Assembly (NCBI GenBank): GCA_018377375.1
Contig: JAGZZN010000001.1
Span: forward strand, 1 to 64,000
From: Streptococcus parasanguinis
GTDB taxonomy: Bacteria > Bacillota > Bacilli > Lactobacillales > Streptococcaceae
DNA length: 64,000 bases
Reading direction: 5' to 3'
Part shown: positions 54,049-63,586 of the stretch, piece by piece
Numbering within the stretch: the stretch's first letter is position 1
Layout of the letters: each line of letters starts with the position of its first letter
Made by a program: the position numbers and the translations under genes
Notes under the pieces: generated by a model
What the model was told of the DNA's origin: nothing
Seen by the model: only the letters and a program-made list of their open reading frames with translations
Database searches by the model: none

Positions 54049-55773
54049 TTATTCTCCTTCCTGTTTTTGTTGCCGTTGGTATTGTTCATAATACCAGCCC
54101 TCTTGAGCCAGTAAATCACTAGCTCTACCTTCTTCCACAATCTGTCCTTGATCCAAGACAATGATCCAATCCGCCTGATGAACCGCAGACAAGCGATGGG
54201 AAACAATGAGGGTCGTCTTGCCTTTTCGCTCTGTTTGAATGGTGTCAATAATGGCCTGTTCGGTCTTCGCATCTACTGCCGAAAGAGAATCATCTAACAG
54301 CAAGAGATCCGCATCCCTTAAAAAAGCACGTGCCAACGAGATCCGCTGTTTTTGACCACCTGATACAGAGACCCCTTTCTCACCAATCATGGTGTCCATT
54401 CCCTGAGACATCCGCTCAAGATCATCTGCAAAAGCAGCTTGGGCTACAGCTTCCACTAAATCCTCTTCACTGGCACCATTTTTACCCAGAGCAATATTGT
54501 CGCGAATGGATTTTGAGAATAAAATATGTTCTTGGGAAACGTAGCCGATTTTAGCTTCAATAGAGTGTCGGTTGTAGTCCACGATCGGTTGCTGGTTGAC
54601 CAAGAATTCTCCCTCACCAACTGGGTACTGCCGCAAGAATTGTCGAACCAGACTAGTCTTCCCTGCTCCGGTACGACCAACAATTCCAACTGTCTGTCCT
54701 TTCTGAATGGTCCAATTAATGCCTGATAGACTCTTTCGCTCAGCACCAGGATAGCTGAAAGAATAGTCCTTAAACTGCACCAAATCAATCTGCTCTAGGT
54801 AGTGAGGACCATCTGGCTCCAGATCATCCGTTTCATCAATCACTTCTTTTAATTTTTTATAGGACATTTGCCCTGTCTGGTAGACCAAGATCAAGTCCGC
54901 CATCATCCACATAGGCTCAATTAAAAAGACCAAATACAGCTGTAAGGCCAATAACTTGCCAAGGCTCAACTGCCCGCTTGCTAGGGACTGTCCTCCAAAT
55001 AGCAGGAGCAAGACCGTCGAGAATCCAATAAACAACAGGGCTAAAGGTCCAAAAGAATACTGGATAGAGGCAATTTTATCCCCCGTTTTGGATAGACTGG
55101 CCGTTTTTTTCTGAAACTGTTTGACCTGCTGGTCCCGTCTACTATAGGCCCGCATGACCCGAATTCCTTCGATGGACTCCAAGACTTCATCATTCAACTG
55201 AGCGACCGCTTCCCGGTTTTGCTCAACATACTCCTCCTGCTTTCTACTCAAAAAATAGGTAGAGACGACGAGGAAGATCATGGGAATAAAGGAAATCAAG
55301 GTTAATTGCCAAGAAATGAAAAACATGGTCGGAATAATAAAGGCAAACAAGCCACCGCCAAACAGGAGCACCATCATCCCGTAACCAGCCATATCGGCCA
55401 TCCCATCCACATCTGTCGTAAAGCGCGTCAAGAGATCTCCTGAACGGAATTTCTCAAAAAAGGGACGCCGCATAGCTACTAACTTACGAAACGCTTGTCC
55501 CTGAAGGGTCGCCTTGAAATGGACTGACGACTGAAAAAGTCGCAACTGCCAATAAAAAGCCGTCAGGTAATTGAGGATGGCTGATCCTACCAAGAGGACC
55601 ATATCCCATACAAAGTTGGATTGCGTCAGCGTCTGCTGACTCAGATGATCCACTAGACGCTGAATAACTTGCGTCGGGATCAATAAGGTATAATCATAAA
55701 GAATCAGGACAACAGCAATACTGATATATCGCCACTTGCGCTCCCTGATATACTCCCAAATAGCTCTGATCAT
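54049..55773 (-). CDS. ABC exporter subunit with degenerate Walker B (heterodimer partner 1)
   Basis: 574 residues, six helices (residues about 15-305), then GRTGAGKTSL, signature VSGGQKQRISLARA, and Walker B LLLLDDSLSAVD, in which the catalytic Glu is replaced by Asp. One degenerate ATP site per heterodimer is expected. The gene follows a leader with a 23-codon ORF and two terminators. Confidence 0.9.
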   Translation of the reverse strand: MIRAIWEYIRERKWRYISIAVVLILYDYTLLIPTQVIQRLVDHLSQQTLTQSNFVWDMVLLVGSAILNYLTAFYWQLRLFQSSVHFKATLQGQAFRKLVAMRRPFFEKFRSGDLLTRFTTDVDGMADMAGYGMMVLLFGGGLFAFIIPTMFFISWQLTLISFIPMIFLVVSTYFLSRKQEEYVEQNREAVAQLNDEVLESIEGIRVMRAYSRRDQQVKQFQKKTASLSKTGDKIASIQYSFGPLALLFIGFSTVLLLLFGGQSLASGQLSLGKLLALQLYLVFLIEPMWMMADLILVYQTGQMSYKKLKEVIDETDDLEPDGPHYLEQIDLVQFKDYSFSYPGAERKSLSGINWTIQKGQTVGIVGRTGAGKTSLVRQFLRQYPVGEGEFLVNQQPIVDYNRHSIEAKIGYVSQEHILFSKSIRDNIALGKNGASEEDLVEAVAQAAFADDLERMSQGMDTMIGEKGVSVSGGQKQRISLARAFLRDADLLLLDDSLSAVDAKTEQAIIDTIQTERKGKTTLIVSHRLSAVHQADWIIVLDQGQIVEEGRASDLLAQEGWYYEQYQRQQKQEGE

Positions 55774-55796
55774 ATATTCTCCTTTTCAAAATGGCA

Positions 55797-55846
55797 CAGA
55801 AAAACCCAAGCAAGGAGCTGAGAGCAGTCTCAGTCCACACTTGGGC
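55797..55846 (-). terminator. Second leader terminator before the ABC exporter
   Basis: CCCAAG and CTTGGG arms with an inner AGTCTCA-like part (GAGCTGAGAGCAG region), then TTTTT on the minus strand. Lies between leader ORF and the ABC genes. Confidence 0.75.
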
Positions 55847-55893
55847 CTTCTGATGCCTATCACCAATTCAGTTAAGGCAGGTAAAAATGCATA

Positions 55894-55928
55894 CAAAAAA
55901 CCCAAGACAGACTCCTCCATCTTGGGTT
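55894..55928 (-). terminator. First leader terminator before the ABC exporter
   Basis: CCCAAGA and TCTTGGG arms around 10 bases, followed by TTTTTT on the minus strand; 12 bases after the leader ORF. Confidence 0.85.
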
Positions 55929-55939
55929 CCATTTATAGT

Positions 55940-56011
55940 TTACATCGAACTCAACTGAGATTGGAGAAGCTGTGTATTCAATTGTGTCATCAAAACATCT
56001 ACTTTGTTCAT
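55940..56011 (-). CDS. 23-residue leader peptide of the ABC exporter
   Basis: ATG at 56011 with AAAGGAG 8 bases upstream; MNKVDVLMTQLNTQLLQSQ is its start, Gln/Leu/Ser-rich. The stop comes right before the first terminator. Such ORFs sense slowed ribosomes and relieve attenuation of antibiotic exporters in related Firmicutes. Confidence 0.7.
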   Translation of the reverse strand: MNKVDVLMTQLNTQLLQSQLSSM

Positions 56012-56042
56012 GATGGTTTTCTCCTTTCTCTTTGTTGTTCTA

Positions 56043-56071
56043 ACTTTACCACGTATTTCCTTGCTTGTCAA
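56043..56071 (-). promoter_or_regulatory. Promoter of the ABC exporter leader
   Basis: TTGACA (complement 56066-56071), 17 bases, TAAAGT (complement 56043-56048). Confidence 0.88.
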
Positions 56072-56121
56072 CGTTTTTTTGAAAATTGTTGAAAAAACCG
56101 GACTTTTGAAGATGGACTCGC

Positions 56122-56155
56122 AAAAAAAGAAGCCTAGATCTTCTCTAAGCTTCTC
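56122..56155 (-). terminator. tRNA-Thr terminator
   Basis: On the minus strand AGAAGC and GCTTCT with TTTTTTT after, just past the tRNA. Confidence 0.7.
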
Positions 56156-56165
56156 TCTTCTGATA

Positions 56166-56239
56166 TGCTAGTTGCCGGGATTGAACCGGCGACCTCATCC
56201 TTACCATGGATGCGCTCTACCGACTGAGCTAAACCAGCA
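56166..56239 (-). tRNA. tRNA-Thr (anticodon GGT)
   Basis: A cloverleaf can be folded on the minus strand: acceptor TGCTGGT/ACTAGCA, D arm AGCTCAGTCGGTAGAGC, anticodon stem CATCC/GGATG with loop ATGGTAA (anticodon GGT), and T arm GCCGGTTCAATCCCGGC. CCA is not encoded. Reads ACU/ACC. Confidence 0.95.
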
Positions 56240-56288
56240 GTACCTATCTACTATATCATGGAGATAGGCCTTTTGTCAATATCCTGAC

Positions 56289-56858
56289 TCATTTTTCTGA
56301 CAAATATTCTTCCTTAGTGAGGACATAATGAACTCTCGTCACCATTCTCCCTTCTTCATGCAGGTCTAGCATCGCGTAGGGCTCCTCGTGAGAATATTTC
56401 ATCCCTGATTTGGCCATCACCCGTCCAGAAGCTGGGTTGTCCTGATCATGAACAGCAATTAGCTTGTTCATCCCTAACTGTTCAAAAGCCAAGGCAATGA
56501 CTGCCTTGGTAGCCTCTGTCGCTAGTCCCTGGTTCCAATAATTTTTATTCAGAACATAGCCGATACTCCCCTTTTTCAGACAAAGATCTAAATTTAGTAA
56601 ATCAATCGTCCCGATAAATTTTCTATTCTCTTTCAGCTCGATCCCCCATCTTCCAAGTGGGCTCGCTAGGTAAAAGAGGGCAATGTTATTACGCGTTTCT
56701 TCCAGACTTTGATTGGTTGGAAACGTATAGCGCGTAACGGTTTCATCAGAAGCGTACTCAAACATAGCCGGTGCATCTTCAAGAGTGACCGGACGCAAGC
56801 GCAAACGCTCCGTCTCTGTTTCACGATAAGCTGCTAACTTCACATATAGATTTTCCAT
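56289..56858 (-). CDS. GNAT acetyltransferase (RimJ/RimL type)
   Basis: 189 residues. Start with TERLRLRPVTLEDAPAMF, then KFIGTIDLLNLD, and the acetyl-CoA segment YWNQGLATEATKAVIALAFE. The substrate is not known. The gene stands alone upstream of the tRNA with its own gap; no terminator of its own was seen before the tRNA. Confidence 0.85.
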   Translation of the reverse strand: MENLYVKLAAYRETETERLRLRPVTLEDAPAMFEYASDETVTRYTFPTNQSLEETRNNIALFYLASPLGRWGIELKENRKFIGTIDLLNLDLCLKKGSIGYVLNKNYWNQGLATEATKAVIALAFEQLGMNKLIAVHDQDNPASGRVMAKSGMKYSHEEPYAMLDLHEEGRMVTRVHYVLTKEEYLSEK

Positions 56859-56923
56859 TTGACTCTCCTTCTTTAGGGTTTAGTTTAGCAGAAAACAGAA
56901 AAGAAGGCAAGCTCAAATTTTTC

Positions 56924-56952
56924 TTGCATTTTTACCCACTTTTCTATACAAT
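56924..56952 (+). promoter_or_regulatory. ald promoter
   Basis: TTGCAT, 17 bases, TACAAT (56947-56952). Confidence 0.8.
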
Positions 56953-56982
56953 AAAATCAATTAAAACAATCGGATAAGGAGT

Positions 56983-57030
56983 AAAAAGGTCATTGAGTCA
57001 AGAGAGCCATCTCACACCAATGGCCTTTTT
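56983..57030 (+). terminator. Attenuator-like terminator in the ald leader
   Basis: AAAAAGGTCATTG and CAATGGCCTTTTT (one GT wobble) flank a 22-base loop; placed between promoter and ald. A TTG-started 21-codon frame ([12 protein letters not shown] at its start) runs through it and stops 3 bases before the ald ATG. Confidence 0.7.
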
Positions 57031-57060
57031 ACACCTAAATCCAAGCAAGGAGAAATAATC

Positions 57061-58173
57061 ATGTTAATTGGTATTCCAAAAGAAATTAAAAACAACGAAA
57101 ATCGGGTCGGTTTGACACCTGCAGGCGTACAAAGCTTGGTGAAGAAAGGACATCAAGTGTTGGTGGAAACAAATGCAGGACTAGGTTCTGGTTTTGCGGA
57201 TGAAGATTACACGAAGCAAGGGGCAACCATCGTTGCGACTGCTGCAGAAGCTTGGGCCGCTGAGATGGTGGTCAAAGTCAAAGAACCTCTCGCTGAAGAA
57301 TATGGCTTCCTTCGCGAAGACCTCTTGCTCTTCACTTACTTGCATATGGCTGCTGCACCAGAATTAGCGGACGCTATGGTCTCAGCTAAAACAACTGGGG
57401 TGGCCTACGAAACGGTGCGTGACCTTGATGGACAATTGCCTCTCTTGGTGCCAATGAGTGAGGTTGCTGGACGGATGGCCGTGCAAATCGGTGCTCACTT
57501 CCTGACCAAACAAGAAGGTGGATCAGGCGTCCTCCTAGGTGGGGTGCCAGGTGTTCCCAAAGGGAAAGTTACCATCATCGGAGGTGGGGTCGTTGGAACC
57601 CACGCAGCTCGTATCGCTCTTGGACTTGGTGCCCAAGTGACCATCTTAGATATCAGCGCCAAACGTTTGGCTGTTCTGGAAGATGTCTTTGGTCACCAAA
57701 TCCAAACCCTTATGTCCAACCCCTTTAATATTGAGGCCAGCGTCCGTGATGCCGATGTTGTCATCGGAGCTGTCTTGATACCTGGTGCGAAAGCTCCTAA
57801 ATTAGTGACGGATGATATGGTTAAACAAATGCGTCCCGGTTCTGTCATCGTCGATGTGGCCGTTGACCAAGGTGGGGTAATTGAAACAGCAGATCGTGTG
57901 ACAACACATACGGAGCCAGTTTACGAAAAACATGGTGTACTCCACTATGCCGTTGCCAATATTCCAGGGGCTGTCGCTCGCACTTCTACCATCGCCCTTA
58001 CAAATGTGACCCTTCCTTATGTCGAATCCCTAGCTGACAATGGCTTCCACAAGGCAATTGCACTCGATGAAGGCTTGCGAGAAGGTGTTACCACTTACCA
58101 AGGTCATATCACCAGCCAACCCGTTGCTACTGGTTTAGAGCGCGACTTCACACCAATTGATGAATTGGTTTAA
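57061..58173 (+). CDS. ald: Alanine dehydrogenase
   Basis: 370 residues, NAD-dependent deamination of L-alanine to pyruvate and ammonia. Start [20 protein letters not shown], Rossmann motif [18 protein letters not shown], and the alanine-binding VKVKEP. SD AAGGAG 8 bases upstream. The leader contains an attenuator-like hairpin. Confidence 0.97.
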   Translation: MLIGIPKEIKNNENRVGLTPAGVQSLVKKGHQVLVETNAGLGSGFADEDYTKQGATIVATAAEAWAAEMVVKVKEPLAEEYGFLREDLLLFTYLHMAAAPELADAMVSAKTTGVAYETVRDLDGQLPLLVPMSEVAGRMAVQIGAHFLTKQEGGSGVLLGGVPGVPKGKVTIIGGGVVGTHAARIALGLGAQVTILDISAKRLAVLEDVFGHQIQTLMSNPFNIEASVRDADVVIGAVLIPGAKAPKLVTDDMVKQMRPGSVIVDVAVDQGGVIETADRVTTHTEPVYEKHGVLHYAVANIPGAVARTSTIALTNVTLPYVESLADNGFHKAIALDEGLREGVTTYQGHITSQPVATGLERDFTPIDELV

Positions 58174-58202
58174 ACAATCATGTATTTAAAGAATTATCAT
58201 CG

Positions 58203-58228
58203 AAAAAAATAAGCAACTTATTTTTTCA
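58203..58228. terminator. AT-rich hairpin after ald
   Basis: AAAAATAAG CAA CTTATTTTTT. Weak but placed 30 bases after the ald stop. Confidence 0.5.
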
Positions 58229-58295
58229 TCTGAACTAATTAAAAAAGTTTTGGAAAAAACAAGTTGTTTTGAGTTTTTTTAATCATTTTCAGAGA

Positions 58296-58486
58296 CTTTC
58301 CGCCGTGAGAAAAGTGCCTGAAACATTTGAGTTTCAAGCACTCGGAATAATTGAGACCTTAGGCTCAATTATTAGTCATGGAACTTCGAAGAAGTTCGCT
58401 GACGTCCGTTCTCACCTAAGGAAAGGCTAGAAGATGATTTTATCGTCAATTTAAAGGCAAAGATCCTCTGATCTTTGCCTTTTTTA
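58296..58486 (+). ncRNA. Structured RNA-like repeat element, copy C, with terminator
   Basis: 130-base core 58296-58425, CTTTCC/GGAAAG, GTGAG/CTCAC. Hairpin GTGCCTGAAAC/GTTTCAAGCAC (one mismatch), hairpin AATAATTGAG with loop ACCTTAGG and CTCAATTATT, then GAACTTC GAA GAAGTTC and GCTGACGTCCGTTCTCACC. Tail GATGATTTTATCGTC and a terminator AAAGGCAAAGATC/GATCTTTGCCTTT with T-run. The T-run ends in the stop codon of phoH on the other strand. It fills the 310-base gap between ald and phoH. Confidence 0.65.
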
Positions 58487-59482
58487 TTCTGCTTCTTCTT
58501 CCACATCCGGTTTTTCTTTGAGCACTGGATTTGGGACGGGCTCGTAGGCCCGGATAATCTCTGCTACTACTGGATGTCGAACGACATCCTTAGCAGAGAA
58601 ATGCACAAAGTCAATTTGAGAAATGTTCTTCAATTTCTCCTGAGCATCAATCAATCCAGATTTCACATTACGTGGAAGGTCGATCTGGCTGGTATCCCCA
58701 TTGACAATCATCTTGGAATTAAAACCAAGACGGGTCAAAAACATCTTCATCTGCATGATGGTGGTATTCTGCGCTTCATCGAGAATGACAAAGGCATCGT
58801 CCAAGGTCCGCCCCCGCATATAAGCCAAAGGCGCAATCTCGATAATCTCCCGCTCCATCATCCGAGTGGTTTGGTCTTTCCCTAAAATCTGGTAAAGAGC
58901 ATCATAGACCGGACGTAGATAAGGGTCTACTTTTTCTTTAAGATCCCCTGGTAGGAAACCAAGGCTCTCTCCAGCTTCTACAGCAGGACGCGTCAAAATG
59001 ATCCGCTTGACCTGACCACGCTTGAGGGCGGTCACGGCCAAGGTCACTGCTAGGAAGGTTTTCCCAGTCCCCGCTGGTCCAATCCCAAAAGTGACATCAT
59101 GGTTCTTGACACTATCGACATAGATCTTTTGACCAAGCGTTTTAACTCGAATGGGCTTGCCGTAACTATCCTTGATAATCTCTTCTTCATAGAGAGCGAT
59201 GAACTTATCCAATTCCCCATTTCTCACCATGGTAATGGCGGTCACCACATCCGGCGTTCCAATGGTCATGCCACGGTTAACGAGGACCAAAAGAGCCTGG
59301 ATGACTTGACGAACCTGCTCGCAGCTTTCTTCTTCCCCAATGATTTGGACGATTTCTGTTCGGGCATGAATAGTCACCCCAAATTCTTGCTCCATCAAAC
59401 GGAGATGGCGTTCGTTAGATCCAAACAAATGAAAGAGATCGTCTGGATGCGTTAATGTAATTTCAACTGAATGTTCTTGCAA
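58484..59482 (-). CDS. phoH: PhoH-like ATPase
   Basis: 332 residues, PhoH family: KH-like N-terminus (about residues 1-90) and P-loop domain with GPAGTGKTFLAV and Walker B FVILDEAQNT. RNA-related functions suspected. Directly upstream is yozE, but a terminator and -10 lie between. Confidence 0.92.
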   Translation of the reverse strand: MQEHSVEITLTHPDDLFHLFGSNERHLRLMEQEFGVTIHARTEIVQIIGEEESCEQVRQVIQALLVLVNRGMTIGTPDVVTAITMVRNGELDKFIALYEEEIIKDSYGKPIRVKTLGQKIYVDSVKNHDVTFGIGPAGTGKTFLAVTLAVTALKRGQVKRIILTRPAVEAGESLGFLPGDLKEKVDPYLRPVYDALYQILGKDQTTRMMEREIIEIAPLAYMRGRTLDDAFVILDEAQNTTIMQMKMFLTRLGFNSKMIVNGDTSQIDLPRNVKSGLIDAQEKLKNISQIDFVHFSAKDVVRHPVVAEIIRAYEPVPNPVLKEKPDVEEEAE

Positions 59483-59522
59483 ATAAAGAACCTCTCTACC
59501 TGTGTTTTTCTATTATTATAAC

Positions 59523-59553
59523 AAAGAGGCCGAGAAAAAACCATCCTCGACCT
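59523..59553 (-). terminator. Terminator of the cvfB-yozE unit
   Basis: On the minus strand GGTCGAG and CTCGGCC with a T-rich tail; TATAAT of phoH follows at 59514-59519 (complement). Confidence 0.7.
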
Positions 59554-59561
59554 ATCCTTCT

Positions 59562-59777
59562 CTAGTGGGCTTGGTATTCTTCCCAAATCGCATCAAAATC
59601 GCCAAGATTAAAGGAAAAGCTCGCATGCTCTTCTAGATAGCGACTGACCTTGTCGAAGTCATCTGTATGCTTGGGAAAAGCAGACTCGTGAAATGCAAGA
59701 TCTGCTAGAATGGCTTTAGGAGCATTGCTTTTAGGATTGCGCTCCGTCATCAACCAAGTATAAAATGATTTTCGCAT
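59562..59777 (-). CDS. YozE (UPF0346) family protein
   Basis: 71 residues, SAM-like YozE fold: [37 protein letters not shown]. Function unknown. 10 bases after cvfB, in one operon. Confidence 0.92.
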   Translation of the reverse strand: MRKSFYTWLMTERNPKSNAPKAILADLAFHESAFPKHTDDFDKVSRYLEEHASFSFNLGDFDAIWEEYQAH

Positions 59778-59787
59778 AAGCCTCCTC

Positions 59788-60642
59788 TTAGATCAACTCT
59801 GTTCCAAACTGGTCTTGCTTGATTTTTTTGGCCTTCATCAAACCACCCAAGGCCTTTTTGAACTGGCCTTTTGAAATCCCAAAAGTCGCCTTGACCTCTT
59901 CTGGAGAGGACTTATCATTCAAGGTCATAAAGCCTCCATTGGCTTCCAAATAGGTCAAAATCATTTGTGCATCGTTTTCCAACATCTCAAAGGAGCGTGG
60001 CTTCAAAGATAAGTTCAAGGTCCGATCCACTTCACGAAAACCAATAACGCGAGCATTTACGACCTCTCCCAAACGAGGTTCTGCATAGCGCTCACTTGGG
60101 TGGATAAAGCCCAGCATATTGTTCTCTGGAAGGTAAACAAAGGTTCCAGACAATTTCAAGCGGTAGACAATGGCTGGCCAGTTTTGGTTTTGCATATTGT
60201 TGTAAGCAGGACGAGCCAAACGCTGGAAATCTTCCTGGTAGGCTAAGATCCCCCAAATCCGATCTTTCTTATCGACTTCTAAACGAATATACAGACGATC
60301 GCCCTTTTTAGGCCATAGATCTTTGATCTCCGGTAGGATATCTAGTGAGACAACAATCTGCTTATCTGGAAGCCCTGTATCCACGAAGACTCCCAAATCC
60401 TTGCGCACTTCCGTGACCGTTCCCCAGCCAAAGCTTTCTTGAGTTGCAGTGACTTCAAGTGTCGTGAGTCGTAGTTTTTGCTTCATATCTGTATAGGCAA
60501 AGCCCTTGACACTTTCTCCGACTTGGTGTGGGCCTTCTGCTTTATCAAGCGCGTATGTCTGGCCATCTTTTTGAACAAAATAGAAGTGATCATTTTCATC
60601 AATGACCATTCCCATGATGTAGCTTGCTAGATTCGTATTCAT
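59788..60642 (-). CDS. cvfB: CvfB-type S1 RNA-binding protein
   Basis: 284 residues with three S1-like domains and a C-terminal winged helix ([20 protein letters not shown]). In staphylococci CvfB affects virulence genes; role in streptococci is post-transcriptional control (inferred from family). Upstream of yozE. Confidence 0.88.
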   Translation of the reverse strand: MNTNLASYIMGMVIDENDHFYFVQKDGQTYALDKAEGPHQVGESVKGFAYTDMKQKLRLTTLEVTATQESFGWGTVTEVRKDLGVFVDTGLPDKQIVVSLDILPEIKDLWPKKGDRLYIRLEVDKKDRIWGILAYQEDFQRLARPAYNNMQNQNWPAIVYRLKLSGTFVYLPENNMLGFIHPSERYAEPRLGEVVNARVIGFREVDRTLNLSLKPRSFEMLENDAQMILTYLEANGGFMTLNDKSSPEEVKATFGISKGQFKKALGGLMKAKKIKQDQFGTELI

Positions 60643-60741
60643 GTTTCCTTCTTTCCTCTTGCCTCTTCACAAGAATAATGGAAATAAAACCCAGCCAGCA
60701 GTGCCAACTGAGTCTTTCTTTCCTGTAATGGTTGGGATAGA

Positions 60742-61299
60742 TTAAACTTCCATCAATTCTTTTTCTTTGTGAGCTGTCATTTCATCTACATGCTTAACAG
60801 CGTCATCCGTAACTTTTTGAATCTCTTTTTCAAGACCTTTCAATTCATCTTCTGTGATTTCTTTTGCTTTTTCTTGTTTCTTCGCTTCATCCATAGCATC
60901 ACGACGGATGTTACGGATCGCTACTTTAGCATTTTCACCCACTTTTTTCACTTCTTTTGCCAAGTCACGACGAGTTTCTTCTGTCAAAGCTGGGATAACC
61001 AAGCGGATAACAGATCCATCGTTGGCTGGAGTGATACCAAGGTCAGAAGCATTGATGCTGTGCTCGATGTCTTTCAAAGATGATTTATCAAATGGTGTGA
61101 TCAACAAGACACGCGCTTCTGGAATAGTGATAGATGCCAATTGGTTCAATGGTGTCTCTACTCCGTAGTATTCTACGAAAATACGATCCAAAAGACTTGC
61201 ATTTGCACGTCCAGCACGGATGCTACCAAATTCACGTCCCAAACTTTGGTGAGACTGGGTCATTCTTTCTTTTGCTTTTTCTACGATTGGGTTTGCCAT
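60742..61299 (-). CDS. frr: Ribosome recycling factor
   Basis: 185 residues; [20 protein letters not shown] and [12 protein letters not shown]. Splits post-termination ribosomes with EF-G. Follows pyrH by 19 bases; conserved pair. Confidence 0.98.
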   Translation of the reverse strand: MANPIVEKAKERMTQSHQSLGREFGSIRAGRANASLLDRIFVEYYGVETPLNQLASITIPEARVLLITPFDKSSLKDIEHSINASDLGITPANDGSVIRLVIPALTEETRRDLAKEVKKVGENAKVAIRNIRRDAMDEAKKQEKAKEITEDELKGLEKEIQKVTDDAVKHVDEMTAHKEKELMEV

Positions 61300-61318
61300 A
61301 ATCTTCCTCTATTTTCTA

Positions 61319-62050
61319 TTATTTTTCTACGTTATTCGATACGGTTGTACCAATATTTTCACCAAAGACAACGCGTTTGATATTGCCTGGTTCATTCATA
61401 TTAAAGACAACCAAGTCAATGTCGTTGTCCATGGAGAGAGTAGAGGCTGTTGAGTCCATGATGCGAAGACCTTTATTGATCACATCGCGGTGAGTCAATT
61501 CCTCAAATTTCACAGCTGAAGCATCTTTTTTCGGATCAGCATTGTAAACACCATCCACCCCATTTTTGGCCATGAGGATGGCATCTGCTTCAATCTCAGC
61601 TGCACGAAGGGCTGCAGTCGTATCTGTTGAGAAGTATGGAGAACCGATCCCTGCACCAAAGATCACGATCCGATCTTTTTCAAGGTGACGAAGGGCACGA
61701 CCACGGATATAAGGTTCTGCAACTTGTTGCATGGCAATCGCTGTTTGAACACGGGTATCCACGCCAACTTGTTGAAGCGAATCAGCCATCACAAGGGCGT
61801 TCATGACAGTACCGAGCATGCCTGTGTAGTCTGCTTGGACACGATCCATCCCCGCTTCAGCAGCAGGTTCTCCACGCCAAAGGTTTCCACCACCGATAAC
61901 CAAGGCAATTTCAATTCCAAGTTCGTGAACTTCCTTGATTTCTTGGGCCATTTTTTGGACAGTTTTGATATCGATTCCGACACCACGTTCGCCAGCAAGG
62001 GCTTCACCAGATAGCTTGATTAAGATACGTTTATACTTAGGTTCTACCAT
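61319..62050 (-). CDS. pyrH: UMP kinase
   Basis: 243 residues, amino-acid-kinase fold: [19 protein letters not shown], and NMNEPGNI near the end. Converts UMP to UDP. Ahead of frr in a two-gene unit. Confidence 0.98.
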   Translation of the reverse strand: MVEPKYKRILIKLSGEALAGERGVGIDIKTVQKMAQEIKEVHELGIEIALVIGGGNLWRGEPAAEAGMDRVQADYTGMLGTVMNALVMADSLQQVGVDTRVQTAIAMQQVAEPYIRGRALRHLEKDRIVIFGAGIGSPYFSTDTTAALRAAEIEADAILMAKNGVDGVYNADPKKDASAVKFEELTHRDVINKGLRIMDSTASTLSMDNDIDLVVFNMNEPGNIKRVVFGENIGTTVSNNVEK

Positions 62051-62177
62051 TTTCTATCTCCTTTTTTGATCTGTATTATTTTACCATAAATTACGTTTTT
62101 TATATAGTCATATCCATCAAAATTTTCTTTTTTCCATCCGATTGGTTTTACCAACTGTAGCAAATAAAAATGGCGTA

Positions 62178-62206
62178 CAAAAAAAGCTACCCAAAGGCAG
62201 CTTTTC
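62178..62206 (-). terminator. Terminator of rplKA
   Basis: AAAAGCTGCC and GGGTAGCTTTTTTT on the minus strand, 8 bases past the rplA stop. Confidence 0.85.
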
Positions 62207-62213
62207 ATTTCAA

Positions 62214-62903
62214 TTAAAGTGAGTTAACGTCCACTTTGATACCAGGACCTTGAGTTGTAGTCAAAGTCAAGCTAGTTACGTAAGTACCTTTAGCTGTAGC
62301 TGGTTTTGCTTTTTGGATTGTGTCGTTGAAAGCTTTAAAGTTTTCAACCAATTTAGTATCATCGAATGAAACTTTACCGATGATCGCTTGAACGATACCT
62401 GCTTTATCAGCACGGTAAGTGATTTTACCACCTTTAGACTCTTCAACTGCTTTCGCAACATCCATTGTTACTGTACCAGTTTTAGGGTTTGGCATCAAGT
62501 TACGAGGTCCAAGGACACGTCCAAGACGTCCAACAAGAGCCATCATGTCAGGTGTAGCGATAACTACGTCGAAGTCCAACCAACCATCGTTGATTTTCGC
62601 AACAAGGTCATCTTCACCTACGAAGTCTGCACCAGCAGCTTTTGCTTCTTCAGCTTTTGCACCACGTGCAAATACAAGAACGCGAGCTGTTTTACCAGTT
62701 CCGTTTGGCAATACCATTGCACCACGGATTTGTTGGTCAGCTTTTTTCACGTCGATGTTCAAGTTGTAAGCAACTTCTACAGTTGCGTCAAATTTTGCAA
62801 AGTTAGTTTCTTTTGCAAGAGCTACAGCTTCTTCTACGCTGTAGACTTTTGTGCTGTCGATTTTTTCAAGAGCAGCACGAAGTTGTTTGCTTTTTTTAGC
62901 CAT
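62214..62903 (-). CDS. rplA: 50S ribosomal protein L1
   Basis: 229 residues; standard L1 sequence with [17 protein letters not shown] and [15 protein letters not shown]. Probably binds its own operon leader. 97 bases after rplK. Confidence 0.98.
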   Translation of the reverse strand: MAKKSKQLRAALEKIDSTKVYSVEEAVALAKETNFAKFDATVEVAYNLNIDVKKADQQIRGAMVLPNGTGKTARVLVFARGAKAEEAKAAGADFVGEDDLVAKINDGWLDFDVVIATPDMMALVGRLGRVLGPRNLMPNPKTGTVTMDVAKAVEESKGGKITYRADKAGIVQAIIGKVSFDDTKLVENFKAFNDTIQKAKPATAKGTYVTSLTLTTTQGPGIKVDVNSL

Positions 62904-63000
62904 TTTATCTTTCTCCTTGTAATGTGGTCATATCGATTTTCATCTCCCACGTCACTCGTCATTTGATCAAGTGTATTGCGGGCAAATAGGATTGTTACAA

Positions 63001-63426
63001 TTAGTCAGTAACAGTGAATCCCATAGAACGAGCAGTACCTTCGATCATACGCATTGCAGACTCAATGTTTGCAGCGTTCAAATCTGGCATCTTAGTTTCA
63101 GCGATTTGTTGTACTTGTGCACGAGTTACAGTTGCAACTTTCGTTTTGTTCGGTGTACCTGAACCTTTTTCAACACCTGCAGCTTTTTTCAAAAGAACAG
63201 CAGCTGGTGGTGTTTTTGTAACGAAATCGAATGATTTGTCTTCATAAACAGTGATTACAACTGGGATGATCATACCAGCTTGATCAGCTGTACGAGCGTT
63301 AAACTCTTTAGTGAATCCCATGATGTTGATACCTGCTTGACCAAGCGCTGGACCAACCGGTGGAGCTGGAGTAGCTTTACCAGCAGGGATTTGCAATTTT
63401 ACAAGTTTTTCGACTTTTTTAGCCAT
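63001..63426 (-). CDS. rplK: 50S ribosomal protein L11
   Basis: 141 residues; [20 protein letters not shown] and the [12 protein letters not shown] end. First gene of rplK-rplA. Confidence 0.98.
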   Translation of the reverse strand: MAKKVEKLVKLQIPAGKATPAPPVGPALGQAGINIMGFTKEFNARTADQAGMIIPVVITVYEDKSFDFVTKTPPAAVLLKKAAGVEKGSGTPNKTKVATVTRAQVQQIAETKMPDLNAANIESAMRMIEGTARSMGFTVTD

Positions 63427-63442
63427 TTCTTAAATCCTCCTT

Positions 63443-63480
63443 TGTGGTTTTGGCGGTAATTACAGATTTTTACCTCCCAC
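63443..63480 (-). promoter_or_regulatory. L1 operator-like leader hairpin of rplKA
   Basis: The minus strand reads GTGGGAGGTAAAAATC.. and ..TTACCGCCAAAACCAC: GTGG/CCAC and GGTAA/TTACC stems with the asymmetric internal region seen in L1 target sites, directly in front of the SD AAAGGAGG. Confidence 0.65.
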
Positions 63481-63505
63481 AAGTATGCTTTGTGCATACC
63501 TCTCT

Positions 63506-63533
63506 ATTATACACGATTTCTCTTTTTTTGCAA
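63506..63533 (-). promoter_or_regulatory. rplK promoter
   Basis: TTGCAA (63528-63533), 16 bases, TATAAT with TG before it (complement 63506-63511). A GTATGC/GCATAC hairpin follows in the early leader. Confidence 0.8.
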
Positions 63534-63586
63534 GAAAAAATTAAAATATAGTAAACTTTTTTTTCGTTTTATGATAGAATGAAGCT

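Noticed and set aside
62388..62966. 192-codon + frame opposite rplA
   Set aside because: Antisense to a ribosomal protein gene, composition dominated by Cys/Phe/Ser from reversed codons.
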